Positions 1 to 9,180 of a DNA stretch of 60,093 nucleotides are shown piece after piece. Each line of letters starts with the position of its first letter. Position 1 is the stretch's first letter. The notes beneath the pieces were generated by a model. That model saw only the letters and a list, made by a program, of their open reading frames with translations, did not search any database and had not been told where the DNA came from. The position numbers were made by a program, and so were the translations under genes. This DNA comes from Spirulina subsalsa FACHB-351 (GTDB lineage: Bacteria; Cyanobacteriota; Cyanobacteriia; Cyanobacteriales; Spirulinaceae), in contig NZ_JAIHOM010000014.1 of the NCBI RefSeq assembly GCF_026130165.1, forward strand, positions 1 through 60,093, in the 5' to 3' direction.

Positions 1-2
1 TG

Positions 3-170
3 CGGTCGGTACTGTGCCTCAACTGTGGTGCAGAACAAGACCGGGATGTGAATGCCAGTGTAAATATTATGGCGGCAGGGCTTGCCGACCTGAATGGACA
101 GGCGTTAAGCAGTGTGAGACCCCAATCGGGGGCGGTTGCTTGTCTGTCTACCCATCAGGAGTCCACTTAA
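3..170 (+). CDS. tnpB: 3' end of an IS200/IS605 TnpB protein (partial, cut by the window edge)
   Basis: The frame from base 3 reads through CLNCGAEQDRDVNASVNI to a TAA at 168-170. This is the second half of the TnpB zinc ribbon (CxxC) followed by the last RuvC aspartate in the context DRDVNAS. TnpB is an RNA-guided nuclease encoded by IS200/IS605 elements. The N-terminal part lies upstream of the window, so it cannot be said whether the gene is intact. A hairpin end of the IS follows about 15 bp after the stop. ATG-started frames here lie in another phase and are not real genes. Confidence 0.85.
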   Translation, partial: RSVLCLNCGAEQDRDVNASVNIMAAGLADLNGQALSSVRPQSGAVACLSTHQEST

Positions 171-183
171 TGTGGACAGACTG

Positions 184-219
184 GGAATCCCCGTGCCTTT
201 AGGCCGGGGAGGATGTCAA
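184..219 (+). repeat. Right end of the IS200/IS605 element (subterminal hairpin)
   Basis: CCCCGTGCC-TTTA-GGCCGGGG forms a hairpin with a TTTA loop, followed by AGGATGTCAA. Two other elements in the window end the same way (28061-28088 on +, 59500-59530 on -), each with a TTTA-loop hairpin and a TGTCAA tail. Hairpin ends instead of terminal inverted repeats are the hallmark of IS200/IS605. The element overlaps the last codons of the convergent gene at 199-1002. Confidence 0.8.
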
Positions 220-1002
220 TTTAGGATACACCCGATCACACCAGAATAATGTTCCAGCACTGACACAGAGGGGAATGGTCAGTAAGTTTAACAAGGGAAC
301 ACTACATAAAACCCAACAAACAAGGCTAAAACTGGCACTAGCAGGTAAGGTCATTAAGACAATTTTGACTTTTTTCCGAAAGGGAAAGCGACGACGTTCT
401 GATGGACCGTCGAGGAAGTCAAGGCAAGCAATAAACGCGGTGAGGGATACCCAACAAATGGTTAAAAAAAGGGGGCCAACTCCCGGAATAAAACCCAAAA
501 TCAGTAAGGGAATAGCTAGACCTAACCAGAAAACCAGTTTTTTGAGTTCAAAGAGTAAGGCTCGCCAAATATCCCGGATGATGCCAATATCAATGGTGGT
601 GGCCTGACCGAGGCGCTGTTCTTCTAGTTTTTCTGAGAGTAAACCATACCAAGGTGAGCCTAAAATGCTGCCAAATTGTAGCAATAAAAACCCGGTGATT
701 AAGAGTAAGAGGATTAATATAAGACCTTGGAATACATAACCTAGGGCGAGGATAAGATTATCTAATAAGCCTAACCAAGGGGGTAAGGTGGCGATCGCAT
801 TATTCACCCCTTGAGTGACTTGTAAGGTCAACCGTTCCACCCCCCGAAGACCCGGCAGGAGTAAGCTGAGATATAATACAACCCCAATGATCAAATTCAC
901 CAAAATGGGCAAGATGAGATAAGCAAGGAGTTTAGGCGTTTGCCAAAAAACCGCGATCGCACGGAACGGATAAATTGCCCCAGAAACCAATCCACGCACC
1001 AT
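199..1002 (-). CDS. EI24/CysZ-like integral membrane protein
   Basis: This 267-residue protein has several long hydrophobic segments (around 15-60, 80-125, 155-190 and 225-255) and the EI24 domain (formerly DUF540). CysZ of enterobacteria, in the same family, is a sulfate uptake channel; the cyanobacterial members have no proven substrate, so sulfate or anion transport is only a possibility. The start ATG at 1000-1002 lies next to the 1007-1738 gene on the same strand, so they probably form an operon. The last six residues and the stop are encoded inside the IS right end at 184-219, so the native C-terminus has been replaced by transposon sequence; the loss looks small because the hydrophobic core is complete. 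Confidence 0.8.
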   Translation of the reverse strand: MVRGLVSGAIYPFRAIAVFWQTPKLLAYLILPILVNLIIGVVLYLSLLLPGLRGVERLTLQVTQGVNNAIATLPPWLGLLDNLILALGYVFQGLILILLLLITGFLLLQFGSILGSPWYGLLSEKLEEQRLGQATTIDIGIIRDIWRALLFELKKLVFWLGLAIPLLILGFIPGVGPLFLTICWVSLTAFIACLDFLDGPSERRRFPFRKKVKIVLMTLPASASFSLVCWVLCSVPLLNLLTIPLCVSAGTLFWCDRVYPKLTSSPA

Positions 1003-1006
1003 GAAT

Positions 1007-1738
1007 TCACCTAATCCCGTCTAACGCATTTAACACTTGATTAGCCGTTGCCGTCCACCCCACAATTCCCCCCTGCGCCGAAATCATCGCTAAAGTGGCC
1101 TGTTTAAACTCCGGGAAATAACTAGCTGTAGCATCTTCCACCAACAAACATTCATAGCCTCGATCATTGGCTTCCCGCATGGTACTTTGAACACAGACCT
1201 CCGTAGTGACTCCCGTTACAATTAAATGGGTGATACCTTGGGTCTGTAAAATGTCCTCTAAAGGGGTATTATAAAAAGCCCCCTTGCCCGGTTTCGGGAT
1301 GATAAATTCTCCTCGTTCAGGGGTCAATTCCGGGATAATGGCGTTACCCGGTTCTCCTTTAATCAAAATTCTACCCATTGGCCCCTCATCTCCAATTTTC
1401 AGTAGTCCTTCCCCCCGCATTAACTTACTCGGAGGACAGTCAGAGAGGTCAGGAGCATGGGATTCTAGAGTATAAATAATCGGCCATTGTTCTTGGCGAA
1501 ACTTCTCTAGCAGACGCTGGAGAGTAGGGACAATTTCCCGTAGGGTGTTCACTTCATTGCCCAGAGATTCACCGAAACCCCCTTGTTCAAGAAAATCCCG
1601 TTGCATATCAATGATGACGAGGGCAAATTGACCGGGTTTCGGGAGGGGATAGGGATAGGGTTGAGCGAGAATAAAAACCATAGGGACTATCTCAGGATCA
1701 ATGGTTACTTCTTCATTATTGCCCTTGTGGGTGGACAT
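1007..1738 (-). CDS. Cysteine hydrolase of the isochorismatase superfamily, biuret-hydrolase-like
   Basis: The protein (about 243 residues from the ATG at 1736-1738) has the isochorismatase-like fold signature: the catalytic Asp in [10 protein letters not shown], a Lys in KPGKGAF and the nucleophilic Cys in [16 protein letters not shown]. From memory, the stretches [22 protein letters not shown] and [11 protein letters not shown] closely resemble biuret hydrolase (BiuH), which cleaves biuret to allophanate and ammonia. Substrate is therefore inferred to be biuret or a related ureide. The start overlaps the end of the ABC ATPase by 23 nt, suggesting translational coupling. A second start at 1679-1681 ([10 protein letters not shown]) is possible. 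An upstream extension to 1801 would lie deep inside the ATPase gene and is rejected. Confidence 0.78.
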   Translation of the reverse strand: MSTHKGNNEEVTIDPEIVPMVFILAQPYPYPLPKPGQFALVIIDMQRDFLEQGGFGESLGNEVNTLREIVPTLQRLLEKFRQEQWPIIYTLESHAPDLSDCPPSKLMRGEGLLKIGDEGPMGRILIKGEPGNAIIPELTPERGEFIIPKPGKGAFYNTPLEDILQTQGITHLIVTGVTTEVCVQSTMREANDRGYECLLVEDATASYFPEFKQATLAMISAQGGIVGWTATANQVLNALDGIR

Positions 1739-3257
1739 GATCATGGCCAGCCATAGCTTGACCAATTTGCAGGAGATCCGCCTCAGAGATCGGGCTTTCA
1801 TAGACTAAACGCCCTTCACTAATCACCAAAATGCGATCGCCCAAGCTTAACAACTCATCTAAATCCTCACTCACTAACAAGACCCCAACCCCCCGGTTTC
1901 GTGCCGCCACAATTTGCTCATGAATATAGTCTACCGCCGCAAAATCTAAACCAAAACAGGGATTCGCCGCAATCAGCAGTTGAATCTGAGGAGACGATAA
2001 TTCTCGCGCTAAAACCGCCCGTTGAATATTCCCCCCCGATAACTGCTCCATAGGCGTTTCAGGGGAAGGAGTTTTAACCTTAAACCCTTGAATTAACTCC
2101 TGGGCCCGCTCCCGCATCGCTTTGAGGATTAACCACACCCCCCAACGAGTTTGGGGTGGACGGTCAAACGTGCGCAGAGCCATATTTTCCGCCACCGAAA
2201 AATGGGGAACACAAGCATTGCGCAGGGGTTCTTCCGGCAAAGCCACCACCCCATAGTCCAACATTTCTCGCCTTGTGGCATGGTAAACCTGACCTTGAAT
2301 TGTGACCCGTCCCCCCGTAGCAGAACGCTGACCCGCCAAGACTTCCACCAGTTCCTTTTGTCCATTCCCCGAGACTCCCGCGATCGCCACAATCTCCCCC
2401 CGTCCCACCCTTAAACTCACCCCCCGCACCGCCTCCAGCCCATTATCTTTCAAAACATGGAGGTCTTGAAGCTCTAAAATCGTCTCCCCTTCCAGCCAAG
2501 GCGTTTTATTCAAGACTTTAGGCGGTTTCGCCTCCCCCAACATCATCACGGCCAAATCCGCCACCCCCAAATCCGCCACCTTTCCCTGACCAGCCACCGC
2601 ACCCCGACGCAACACCGTCACCTCATCCGCAAACGCTGTCACCTCCCGAAACTTATGGGTAATCAGCAGAACACTCAACTCCCCCCGTTCAACGGCCTGA
2701 TGGAGCAGTCCTAACACCTCATCGGCCTCTTGGGGAGTCAAAACAGAAGTCGGTTCATCTAAAATCAACAAACGGCTTTGTAAATACAGTTGCTTGAGAA
2801 TCTCTAATTTTTGCTTCTCTCCTGCCGCCAACTGGCTCACAGGAACATCTAACGGCACTCGAAAGGGGGTAGTCTCCAAAAACGCCGCCAGGGCTTCATA
2901 CTCTTGAGGCCAGTTCAGCCAATTTTTGCGATCATAACGAGCTAAGACCAAATTTTCCGCCACCGTCATGGCCGGAATCGAGGTGAAATGTTGATACACC
3001 ATACCCACCCCATACTGATGGGCCCGGCGAGGAGAGTCAATGGTGCGAGATTGACCATTAATCACAATATCCCCTCGGTCAGGATGATAGTAGCCCATAA
3101 CACATTTCACCAGCGTACTTTTTCCCGCCCCATTCTCCCCCAGCAAAGCGTGAAACGTCCCCGGTTTAATGCGTAGGGAGACGTGATCTAAAGCCACTAA
3201 CGGACCAAAATGCTTGCTTAAATGGACAATTTCTAGGTTAGGGGGAGGGGTCATCAT
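1716..3257 (-). CDS. ABC transporter ATP-binding protein with two ATPase domains (BMP/sugar type)
   Basis: The 513 residues contain two ABC domains. The first has Walker A GENGAGKS at 40-47, the signature [10 protein letters not shown] and Walker [12 protein letters not shown]. The second has the degenerate P-loop GVSGNGQKE, signature LSGGNIQRA and the altered Walker [13 protein letters not shown]. This layout is typical of RbsA/YufO-type ATPases that drive import of sugars or, with a BMP-family binding protein, nucleosides and related compounds. No permease or binding protein lies next to it, which is unusual for this family. The coupled biuret-hydrolase-like gene suggests uptake of a nitrogen-rich small molecule such as a ureide or purine; this is inference from context only. 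Confidence 0.85.
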   Translation of the reverse strand: MMTPPPNLEIVHLSKHFGPLVALDHVSLRIKPGTFHALLGENGAGKSTLVKCVMGYYHPDRGDIVINGQSRTIDSPRRAHQYGVGMVYQHFTSIPAMTVAENLVLARYDRKNWLNWPQEYEALAAFLETTPFRVPLDVPVSQLAAGEKQKLEILKQLYLQSRLLILDEPTSVLTPQEADEVLGLLHQAVERGELSVLLITHKFREVTAFADEVTVLRRGAVAGQGKVADLGVADLAVMMLGEAKPPKVLNKTPWLEGETILELQDLHVLKDNGLEAVRGVSLRVGRGEIVAIAGVSGNGQKELVEVLAGQRSATGGRVTIQGQVYHATRREMLDYGVVALPEEPLRNACVPHFSVAENMALRTFDRPPQTRWGVWLILKAMRERAQELIQGFKVKTPSPETPMEQLSGGNIQRAVLARELSSPQIQLLIAANPCFGLDFAAVDYIHEQIVAARNRGVGVLLVSEDLDELLSLGDRILVISEGRLVYESPISEADLLQIGQAMAGHDHVHPQGQ

Positions 3258-3337
3258 TGAGCCACCAAAAACGGAAAGACACCGCCTATTATAGGGGTGT
3301 CTTCCGGGTGAAAATTTATGCTAGGAGCTTAAACCCC

Positions 3338-4732
3338 CTAACTTAAAGACTCTAAATAGTCTCGCACCCGATTACGCCGTTTGGGTTGACGAAGTTTTTG
3401 TAATGCTTTGGCTTCAATTTGTCGCACTCGTTCCCGGGATAACTCCAGCGCTCGCCCGATTTCCGCTAAAGAATAAGGCTGTCCGTTGTTCAAACCGTAC
3501 CGCATTTGAATCACATCCCGTTCCCGACTGGTCAAATCCGTGAGCATATGTTGCAATTCTCTAACCAAGGCTTCCCGCATTAGGGTGTCTTCGGGAGAAG
3601 CTTCTTCGGTTTCTAGGAGATCCCCTAACTCCGTGTCTTTTTCCTTACCGACTTTAATTTCTAAAGATACGGAACGAGGAACCCGTAATAAGACTTCCCG
3701 CACCTGATCCGGGGTCATATCCAGTTCCTTGGCGATGTCCTCGGTTTTGGCAGTCCGTCCTTTTTCTTGGGAAATCTTGCGTTGGGCCTTCTTGATTTTG
3801 TTTAACTTCTCGGTGATATGGACTGGGAGGCGAATGGTGCGGCTTTGAGTGGCGATCGCCCGAGTAATCCCCTGACGAATCCACCAGTAAGCATAGGTAC
3901 TGAAACGATACCCTTTCGTGGGGTCAAATTTTTCTACCGCTCGTTCGAGTCCCAGCGTTCCCTCTTGGATTAAATCCAACAACTCCAGACCCCGATTTTG
4001 GTATTTCTTCGCCACGGAAACCACTAGGCGCAAATTCGCCTTAATCATATGTTCCTTAGCGCGAATCCCCGATTTTTGGATTTCCTCCAACTCCTCACCA
4101 TTCAAATCTGCCAAAATTGCCCAGTGCAGTTTCCCGCTCCAGAGTGCCTGTTTCAGGTCCACCACATCCAAATTCACCTCCTTGGCCCAACGTTCCCAAG
4201 AAGGGCGATGTCCTAATTGTGCCGCTAAACGATCATGCGCTTCAATCAAATTCATAAAGCGCGCCATCAATCGGTTCTGATAGGATGCTAGGAGATGAGC
4301 AACCACTAACTGTTCCTGTACCCACTGTTCCTGTACCCACTGTTCCTGTACCCCAAGAGAACCCACGCCCTCTAAAATGGCTTTAATCAGGATGACAGAA
4401 GTTGGTCTGCGAGCGGCTGCCGCCCCCTGAGCCCGCAAATTCAACAAAGCAACATAGCGTTGAATGATTTGCGCCTCAGAAACCTCCTCATCTCGTTTTA
4501 ATAACGGGACGCGGCCAATTTCGGTTAAGTATAAACGCACGAGGTCAGTAGTGTAGCGACCCGACCGTTTCGGAGCTTCTAGATTGGGTTCGGAGCCGTC
4601 CCAATCCTCCTCCATGAAGTCTGACGACAGGACTTGTGCCGCGTCATTGGACTCCTCAAAGGGAAAATCAAGGGTGTGAGACAATTCTAGATTGTCTTCC
4701 GGGGGGCTGATAGAGAAAGGAGGGGTTGGCAT
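3338..4732 (-). CDS. sigC: Group 2 RNA polymerase sigma factor, SigC-like
   Basis: The 464-residue protein has sigma-70 region 1.2 ([18 protein letters not shown] at 61-78), region 2 ([34 protein letters not shown]), region 3 ([14 protein letters not shown]) and region 4 ending in [17 protein letters not shown]. It recognises promoters as part of the RNA polymerase holoenzyme. The TTDLVRLYL start of region 1.2 with an acidic N-terminus of about 60 residues fits cyanobacterial SigC (a stationary-phase and nitrogen or CO2 stress factor in model species); the subgroup call is from memory. Residues 128-142 are a tandem VQEQW repeat in the non-conserved linker between regions 1.2 and 2. The start ATG at 4730-4732 is preceded by GAGAAA. 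Confidence 0.88.
   Translation of the reverse strand: MPTPPFSISPPEDNLELSHTLDFPFEESNDAAQVLSSDFMEEDWDGSEPNLEAPKRSGRYTTDLVRLYLTEIGRVPLLKRDEEVSEAQIIQRYVALLNLRAQGAAAARRPTSVILIKAILEGVGSLGVQEQWVQEQWVQEQLVVAHLLASYQNRLMARFMNLIEAHDRLAAQLGHRPSWERWAKEVNLDVVDLKQALWSGKLHWAILADLNGEELEEIQKSGIRAKEHMIKANLRLVVSVAKKYQNRGLELLDLIQEGTLGLERAVEKFDPTKGYRFSTYAYWWIRQGITRAIATQSRTIRLPVHITEKLNKIKKAQRKISQEKGRTAKTEDIAKELDMTPDQVREVLLRVPRSVSLEIKVGKEKDTELGDLLETEEASPEDTLMREALVRELQHMLTDLTSRERDVIQMRYGLNNGQPYSLAEIGRALELSRERVRQIEAKALQKLRQPKRRNRVRDYLESLS
4310..4354. repeat. Three tandem 15-bp repeats inside the SigC-like gene
   Basis: The unit CTGTTCCTGTACCCA occurs three times in a row (third copy slightly changed at its end). It stays in frame and encodes [15 protein letters not shown]. 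Because the unit is 15 bp, copy number can change by slippage without breaking the frame. Confidence 0.9.
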
Positions 4733-5198
4733 GGTAATTTCTCAATAACAAGCGGGGGCAACAACAGCATTAATCCGATTGGTCTGATTAAAGTTAATCC
4801 TAGTCAAGATTTTGCGTTGTGATGCAAACTGTGATCCATATCCCCGGGATAGAGTTGGTTTAAGCAAATCGGTTATAAATGATATAGGGAAATTGTGTGG
4901 ATACAGTGAGGACATGAGAACATCCTTGACCTTCAGTATAAAGAGAAAGTAAGTCCTCAGTAGTGACTTTCGTCAAAGGATATGTTAATCTACATCACTT
5001 CTTACCCCGATTCCTGAAAAGTAAGTGATTTTCTCTCGGGTCGAATCTATAATGATTTTGGCATCACCACGAGTTGAGTCGTGACATCCTCCCAACTCTG
5101 AATCAATTGTTTAATTCCAGTGGATCTGGAAAAAAGGACTGGTAAAGTGGGGGATGGCTAAAACTAGCCATCTTTTATCGATTCATCTGAAAAGACCT
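4733..5198. other. Divergent intergenic region between the sigma factor and carA
   Basis: This 466-bp stretch should hold the promoters of both divergent genes. No long ORF or RNA gene is visible. Near its carA end, GTGACATCCTCCCAAC (about 5079-5094) resembles the left-end motif TGACATCCTCCC of the IS type whose right end is at 184-219; it is short and may be chance. Confidence 0.5.
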
Positions 5199-6347
5199 AT
5201 GCCCATTTCCCACGCTCAACCTGCTCTACTGGTGCTGGCTGATGGTACCTCCTACCGTGGCTTTTCCTTCGGTGCGCCTGGCACAGCGATTGGTGAAGTT
5301 GTGTTTAACACCGGAATGACCGGGTATCAAGAGGTTTTGACCGACCCCAGCTATTGCGGCCAAATTATCACCTTTACTTATCCAGAGTTGGGCAACACGG
5401 GAGTGAATGCCGAGGATGAAGAGTCTGCCCATCCCCAAATCCGCGCCGTGATTGCCCGTAATATTTGCTATCGTCCCAGTAATTGGCGCTCTACCCAATC
5501 TTTACCGGATTATCTCAAACAACATCGTATTCCGGGGATTTATGGCATTGACACCCGTTCCCTCACTCGAAAAATTCGCACAGTGGGAGCAATGAATGGG
5601 GCATTGTCAACCGAAATTCTGGATCCTGATGAGTTACTCCGTCAAGTTCAAGGCGCTCCTTCTATGGCTGGACAAAATTTAGTCAAAGAGGTGACGACTA
5701 AAACGCCCTATGAATGGTCTGATGTGACTGAGGGAAACTGGGAGTTTAAGGAAGGGGAAGCCATCACGGGTGAACCTTTACGGGTGGTGGCGGTGGATTT
5801 TGGGGTGAAACGGAATATTCTCAAGCGTTTGGCGAGCTATGGCTGTCAGATTACGGTGGTTCCGGCTAATACGCCCCCAGAAGAGATTCTCAAGTACAAC
5901 CCGGATGGTATCTTTCTCTCCAATGGCCCTGGGGACCCCTCTGCGGTTCAGGAAGGTATTGTAACGGTGAAAAGCCTCTTGGAAAGTCAAAAACCGATGT
6001 TTGGCATCTGTATGGGGCATCAGATTTTAGGGCTGGCGCTGGGGGCGGAAACCTTTAAGTTGAAGTTCGGCCATCGGGGGTTAAATCAACCCTGTGGTTT
6101 AAGTCAGAAGGTGGAAATTACCAGCCAAAATCATGGTTTCGCGGTGACGGCGGAATCTTTAGGGGAGGATATTGAGATTACCCACTTTAATTTGAATGAT
6201 CAGACGGTGGCGGGTTTGGCTCATAAGAAATTGCCCTTTTTCTCGGTGCAGTATCACCCTGAAGCGAGTCCAGGTCCCCATGATGCAGACTATTTGTTTG
6301 AAAAGTTTGTTCGTCTGATGGCGGAAAATCGGGCGGCGCAGAATTGA
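5199..6347 (+). CDS. carA: Carbamoyl-phosphate synthase small (glutaminase) subunit
   Basis: CarA hydrolyses glutamine and channels ammonia to CarB for carbamoyl phosphate, the precursor of arginine and pyrimidines. The N-terminal CPSase domain ([23 protein letters not shown]) is followed by a class I glutamine amidotransferase domain with the nucleophile Cys at about 271 in [10 protein letters not shown] and the His-Glu pair in [11 protein letters not shown]. Length (382 residues) is normal. The start at 5199 ([16 protein letters not shown]) matches where this family usually begins; an in-frame ATG at 5154 would add 15 residues and lacks a well-spaced ribosome site. CarB is not in the window. 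Confidence 0.95.
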   Translation: MPISHAQPALLVLADGTSYRGFSFGAPGTAIGEVVFNTGMTGYQEVLTDPSYCGQIITFTYPELGNTGVNAEDEESAHPQIRAVIARNICYRPSNWRSTQSLPDYLKQHRIPGIYGIDTRSLTRKIRTVGAMNGALSTEILDPDELLRQVQGAPSMAGQNLVKEVTTKTPYEWSDVTEGNWEFKEGEAITGEPLRVVAVDFGVKRNILKRLASYGCQITVVPANTPPEEILKYNPDGIFLSNGPGDPSAVQEGIVTVKSLLESQKPMFGICMGHQILGLALGAETFKLKFGHRGLNQPCGLSQKVEITSQNHGFAVTAESLGEDIEITHFNLNDQTVAGLAHKKLPFFSVQYHPEASPGPHDADYLFEKFVRLMAENRAAQN

Positions 6348-6454
6348 TTGAGGGCAGGGGGCGATCGCCGCTTTTCCAATTCTTTTACCCAAAAAGACCG
6401 AATAACCGATATACTAGAGCATTGATTCTATAAGGCTACAGTGAGGAGGAAGTT

Positions 6455-6826
6455 ATTCCTGAAGCACTTAACCTAACCGTAAGCTTAAGGGGCACGCGAG
6501 AAGTTAGGAAAGATTGCCAAATATTTCGGCTGACTGGGCTACTTGACGCTTTTTCTGAACCAACTTTTCGGAAAGTGTTAAGTGCCTGCATTGAGGATGG
6601 CCCCAAAAACACCATTCTAGTGCTATCACAAATTGATTTTGTCGATAGTTCCGGTCTAGGTGCGCTTGTGCAATTAGTTAAGCAAGCGCAAACCTTGGGT
6701 GGAAAGGTTCAAATTGTGACCAACGCCCGTGTGACTCAAACCGTGAAGCTCGTTCGCTTAGAAAAGTTTCTGTCTTTACAACCCTCGGTTGAGGTAGCAC
6801 TGGAAAATATTCAAAGTGCTTCCTAG
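6455..6826 (+). CDS. STAS-domain protein (anti-sigma factor antagonist type), apparent ATT start
   Basis: The C-terminal 85 residues form a STAS domain with the phosphorylatable-serine motif LSQIDFVDSSGLGALVQL. Such proteins act in partner-switching: phosphorylated by an anti-sigma kinase and released by a phosphatase. The conserved frame runs well upstream of the first GTG (6575), reading PEALNLTVSLRGTREVRKD and FRLTGLLDAFSEPTFRKV, which is normal STAS beta-strand and helix sequence. No ATG, GTG or TTG occurs between the in-frame TAA at 6431 and the GTG at 6575. The codon ATT at 6455 sits 5 nt after a strong GAGGAGG, so ATT is the likely initiator. A start at 6575 would delete the first strands of the fold. 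It is followed by a terminator. Confidence 0.82.
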   Translation: MPEALNLTVSLRGTREVRKDCQIFRLTGLLDAFSEPTFRKVLSACIEDGPKNTILVLSQIDFVDSSGLGALVQLVKQAQTLGGKVQIVTNARVTQTVKLVRLEKFLSLQPSVEVALENIQSAS

Positions 6827-6856
6827 GGGGTCAGGCTCAGAGGGCCAAGCTCTGTT

Positions 6857-6892
6857 AAACGCTTTCTGATGTAATATGCTAGGAAAGCGTTT
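6857..6892 (+). terminator. Terminator after the STAS gene
   Basis: AAACGCTTTC at 6857-6866 pairs perfectly with GAAAGCGTTT at 6883-6892, with a 16-nt loop, about 30 bp after the stop codon. The T-run is short (TTTTA), so termination efficiency is uncertain. Confidence 0.6.
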
Positions 6893-7102
6893 TAGCAGTT
6901 GTTTCGCCCGGCCTATCTTTAAATGTCACTCGTAAAATGTCAATCATAGGACTCCCGTTAGAACCGATGGGTTTAACGGTGGGAGTGTCAAAGTCTTCAA
7001 TTATGGCGATCGCGTCCGAAAATCAGGAGGGAGGACGGGGTTTTGTTGTCCCATCCCCTCCGACCCTGCTCCAATCCCTGTTTTACGGGAAGGTCGTTTT
7101 TT

Positions 7103-7558
7103 GTGATTCAACCCTCGCCCTCAAGCCAATCTGATCCCGGTTCTCTGTTGGGGGAGCCTTGGGGAGAAGTGGATGCCCTGACCTCTTCCCTAGAGGGGCA
7201 GCCCGTGGAACGTCTCTCTCCCATCGCTTTGGCCTATTTGGGGGATGCCATCTATGAGCTTTATATTCGTCAGTATTATCTGTTTCCCCCCCGTCGGATT
7301 GCTCAATATCACCAGCTTGTGGTGGCTCAAGTCCGTGCAGAACGCCAAGCAACTCAGTTACAATTATTGTTGCCCCAATTAACGCCGGAAGAGTTAACGA
7401 TGGTAAGACGGGGACGCAATGCTACCCATCGCCGTCCTCCCCGTTTGGCTCCCGAAATTTACCAACAAGCGACCAGTTTAGAAACTTTGGTTGGCTATTT
7501 GTATTTAACGAATCCCCAGCGCCTTCATGATTTGCTGGTGCAGTTGCAATTGGATTAG
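7103..7558 (+). CDS. mrnC: Mini-ribonuclease III
   Basis: The protein contains the RNase III catalytic fold without a dsRNA-binding domain: LSPIALAYLGDAIYELYIR carries the catalytic acidic residues, and MVRRGRNA and ETLVGYLYL follow. Mini-III matures 23S rRNA ends in Bacillus. The GTG at 7103 is chosen because GGAAGG precedes it at a reasonable distance; an ATG at 7043 in the same frame would add 20 unconvincing residues. It lies just upstream of rlmB, the same pairing as in Bacillus, which supports both calls. Confidence 0.88.
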   Translation: MIQPSPSSQSDPGSLLGEPWGEVDALTSSLEGQPVERLSPIALAYLGDAIYELYIRQYYLFPPRRIAQYHQLVVAQVRAERQATQLQLLLPQLTPEELTMVRRGRNATHRRPPRLAPEIYQQATSLETLVGYLYLTNPQRLHDLLVQLQLD

Positions 7559-7625
7559 AGTTTTTAAGTTTTGCCTTTAACTTCTACCCGTTTTTTTCTT
7601 CAGTACACCCTAGGACTATTGTATT

Positions 7626-8690
7626 ATGGATTTACCTCGTTCTTCCGCTAAACCTTCTTCGGCCCGTCCCACTCGGGGGGTTGGCAAACCTGCCGGGAAA
7701 CGGATTCGCGCTCGGGTGAAAGGCAAACCCGCCCGGCGCGATCGCACCTTTGGAGAGGAGTCATTTTCGGCTCAGAATCCCTCAAACCGCCAAGGGACCC
7801 CCCATCGGGTGACAAAACGCTCAGAACAACCTGAAAGTCAAGAGTTAGGCGGTCGCAAGAAAATGATTTCCTCGGGTTATCACAGGAATCCCCTAGCCAA
7901 AGACCCATCAGAAACCCCAGAAAATCCCGATTTGATCTATGGTCGTCATGCCGTGTTAGCCGCCTTAGAAAGCGATCGCCAACTCAATCGCCTCTGGATT
8001 ATTCCCCGTCTGCGCTATGATCCCCATTTTCACTCCCTGATTGAACAGGCCAAGGCTAAAGGCACCGTCGTGGATGAAGTAGCACCCCGTCGTCTGGAAC
8101 AAATGACCCAAGGGGCAAACCATCAAGGAGTCGCCGCCCAAGTCGCCCCCTATACTTACTGGGAATTAGCCGATTTAATCACCCAGGCGAAAAGTAAAAC
8201 AGAGCATCCGGTGATTTTAGTAGCCGACGGGATCGAGGATCCCCATAATTTAGGGGCGATGATTCGCACGGCCGAAGCGATGGGATCGCAAGGATTGGTG
8301 ATCCCCCAACGGCGCGCCGTGGGGATCACCTCTGGCGTAAGTAAAGCGGCCACGGGAGCTTTAGAAAATTTTCCCGTAGCTCGGGTTGTCAATCTCAGTC
8401 GAGCGTTGGAAGAATTGAAGGCCGCCGGTTTTTGGATTTACGGCACAACAGCCGGGGCGGAAACCCCCCTCCATAAGGTGAAATTTGAGGGTGCGATCGC
8501 CCTAGTCATTGGTTCCGAGGGCAAAGGTCTGAATTTATTAACCCAGCGCAACTGTGATGTTCTGGTATCTATCCCCACCACGGGCAAAACCCCCAGTCTT
8601 AATGCCTCTGTGGCCACAGCCATGACCCTCTATGAAGTCTATCGTCAACGCTGGAGCGAAGCGGTTTATTTGGAAACTGTGTCTGAATAG
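7626..8690 (+). CDS. rlmB: 23S rRNA (guanosine-2'-O)-methyltransferase, SpoU/TrmH family
   Basis: The C-terminal 250 residues match the RlmB family: substrate-binding domain ([20 protein letters not shown]) and SPOUT catalytic domain with motif 1 [20 protein letters not shown], motif 2 [10 protein letters not shown] and motif 3 [17 protein letters not shown]. The enzyme methylates a guanosine in the peptidyl-transferase region of 23S rRNA. The first 95 residues are basic, low-complexity and rich in Arg, Lys and Ser, a common extension in cyanobacteria, so the precise start is less sure. It is probably co-transcribed with mrnC 67 bp upstream. Confidence 0.93.
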   Translation: MDLPRSSAKPSSARPTRGVGKPAGKRIRARVKGKPARRDRTFGEESFSAQNPSNRQGTPHRVTKRSEQPESQELGGRKKMISSGYHRNPLAKDPSETPENPDLIYGRHAVLAALESDRQLNRLWIIPRLRYDPHFHSLIEQAKAKGTVVDEVAPRRLEQMTQGANHQGVAAQVAPYTYWELADLITQAKSKTEHPVILVADGIEDPHNLGAMIRTAEAMGSQGLVIPQRRAVGITSGVSKAATGALENFPVARVVNLSRALEELKAAGFWIYGTTAGAETPLHKVKFEGAIALVIGSEGKGLNLLTQRNCDVLVSIPTTGKTPSLNASVATAMTLYEVYRQRWSEAVYLETVSE

Positions 8691-8763
8691 ACTTTAAAAA
8701 AATGAGCATCCAGAGTATAAAGGGAGTGAAAAATCCGTCATCGTTAAGTATTGTAAAGAGCAA

Positions 8764-8777
8764 GGCATTATAATGCC
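8764..8777. promoter_or_regulatory. Perfect 14-bp palindrome containing a -10-like TATAAT
   Basis: GGCATTATAATGCC equals its own reverse complement and includes TATAAT at 8769-8774, 34 bp upstream of the DUF1816 start at 8808. A -10 box inside a palindrome suggests a repressor site, but it could be coincidence. Confidence 0.5.
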
Positions 8778-8807
8778 AGGTTGAATCCTGCTAAATCGGG
8801 GAAGAAC

Positions 8808-9092
8808 ATGAAAGATACTGTGGTTCAGATTCTTAACTTCTTTGGCTGGGCATGGTGGGTGGAAGTGAAAACCGAAAACCCCCGTTGCACCTATTATTTT
8901 GGCCCGTTCGCCAATCAACAGGAAGCCCAAGAAATGAGTAGTGGATACGTTGACGACCTCAAAGACGAGGGAGCGCAAGGCATTAGTGTTTATATCCAAC
9001 GCATGAAACCGGATGACTTAACGGTTTTTGATGAGTTGGGGGAGACTCCTGACCATGAGAGATTCCCCACTCTTAGTGGTCAGTTATCCTAG
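8808..9092 (+). CDS. DUF1816 domain protein
   Basis: This 94-residue acidic protein has the DUF1816 pattern: WAWWVEVKTENPRCTYYFGPF followed by QEAQEMSSGYVDDLKDEGAQ. The family is largely cyanobacterial and has no proven function; related sequences occur in phycobilisome-linker-associated proteins. The ATG at 8808 is preceded by GGGGAAGAAC. An in-frame start at 8781 would add nine residues without a ribosome site. The palindromic promoter candidate lies directly upstream, so the gene seems to be transcribed alone. Confidence 0.8.
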   Translation: MKDTVVQILNFFGWAWWVEVKTENPRCTYYFGPFANQQEAQEMSSGYVDDLKDEGAQGISVYIQRMKPDDLTVFDELGETPDHERFPTLSGQLS

Positions 9093-9180
9093 GGGCGCAG
9101 GGGAGGAGAAATGAAGGGCAGTCTAAACCCTGTTGTTAGGGTCTGGTGAGTGGGTATTAGCCTGCCCGACATTCATCTCC

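Noticed and set aside
275-607. Plus-strand frame of 110 codons opposite the EI24-like gene
   Set aside because: Basic, low-complexity shadow of a well-supported membrane protein on the other strand.
7043-7102. Extended N-terminus of Mini-RNase III
   Set aside because: The added residues are Cys/Phe-rich without family similarity, and a better-placed GTG with a ribosome site exists at 7103.
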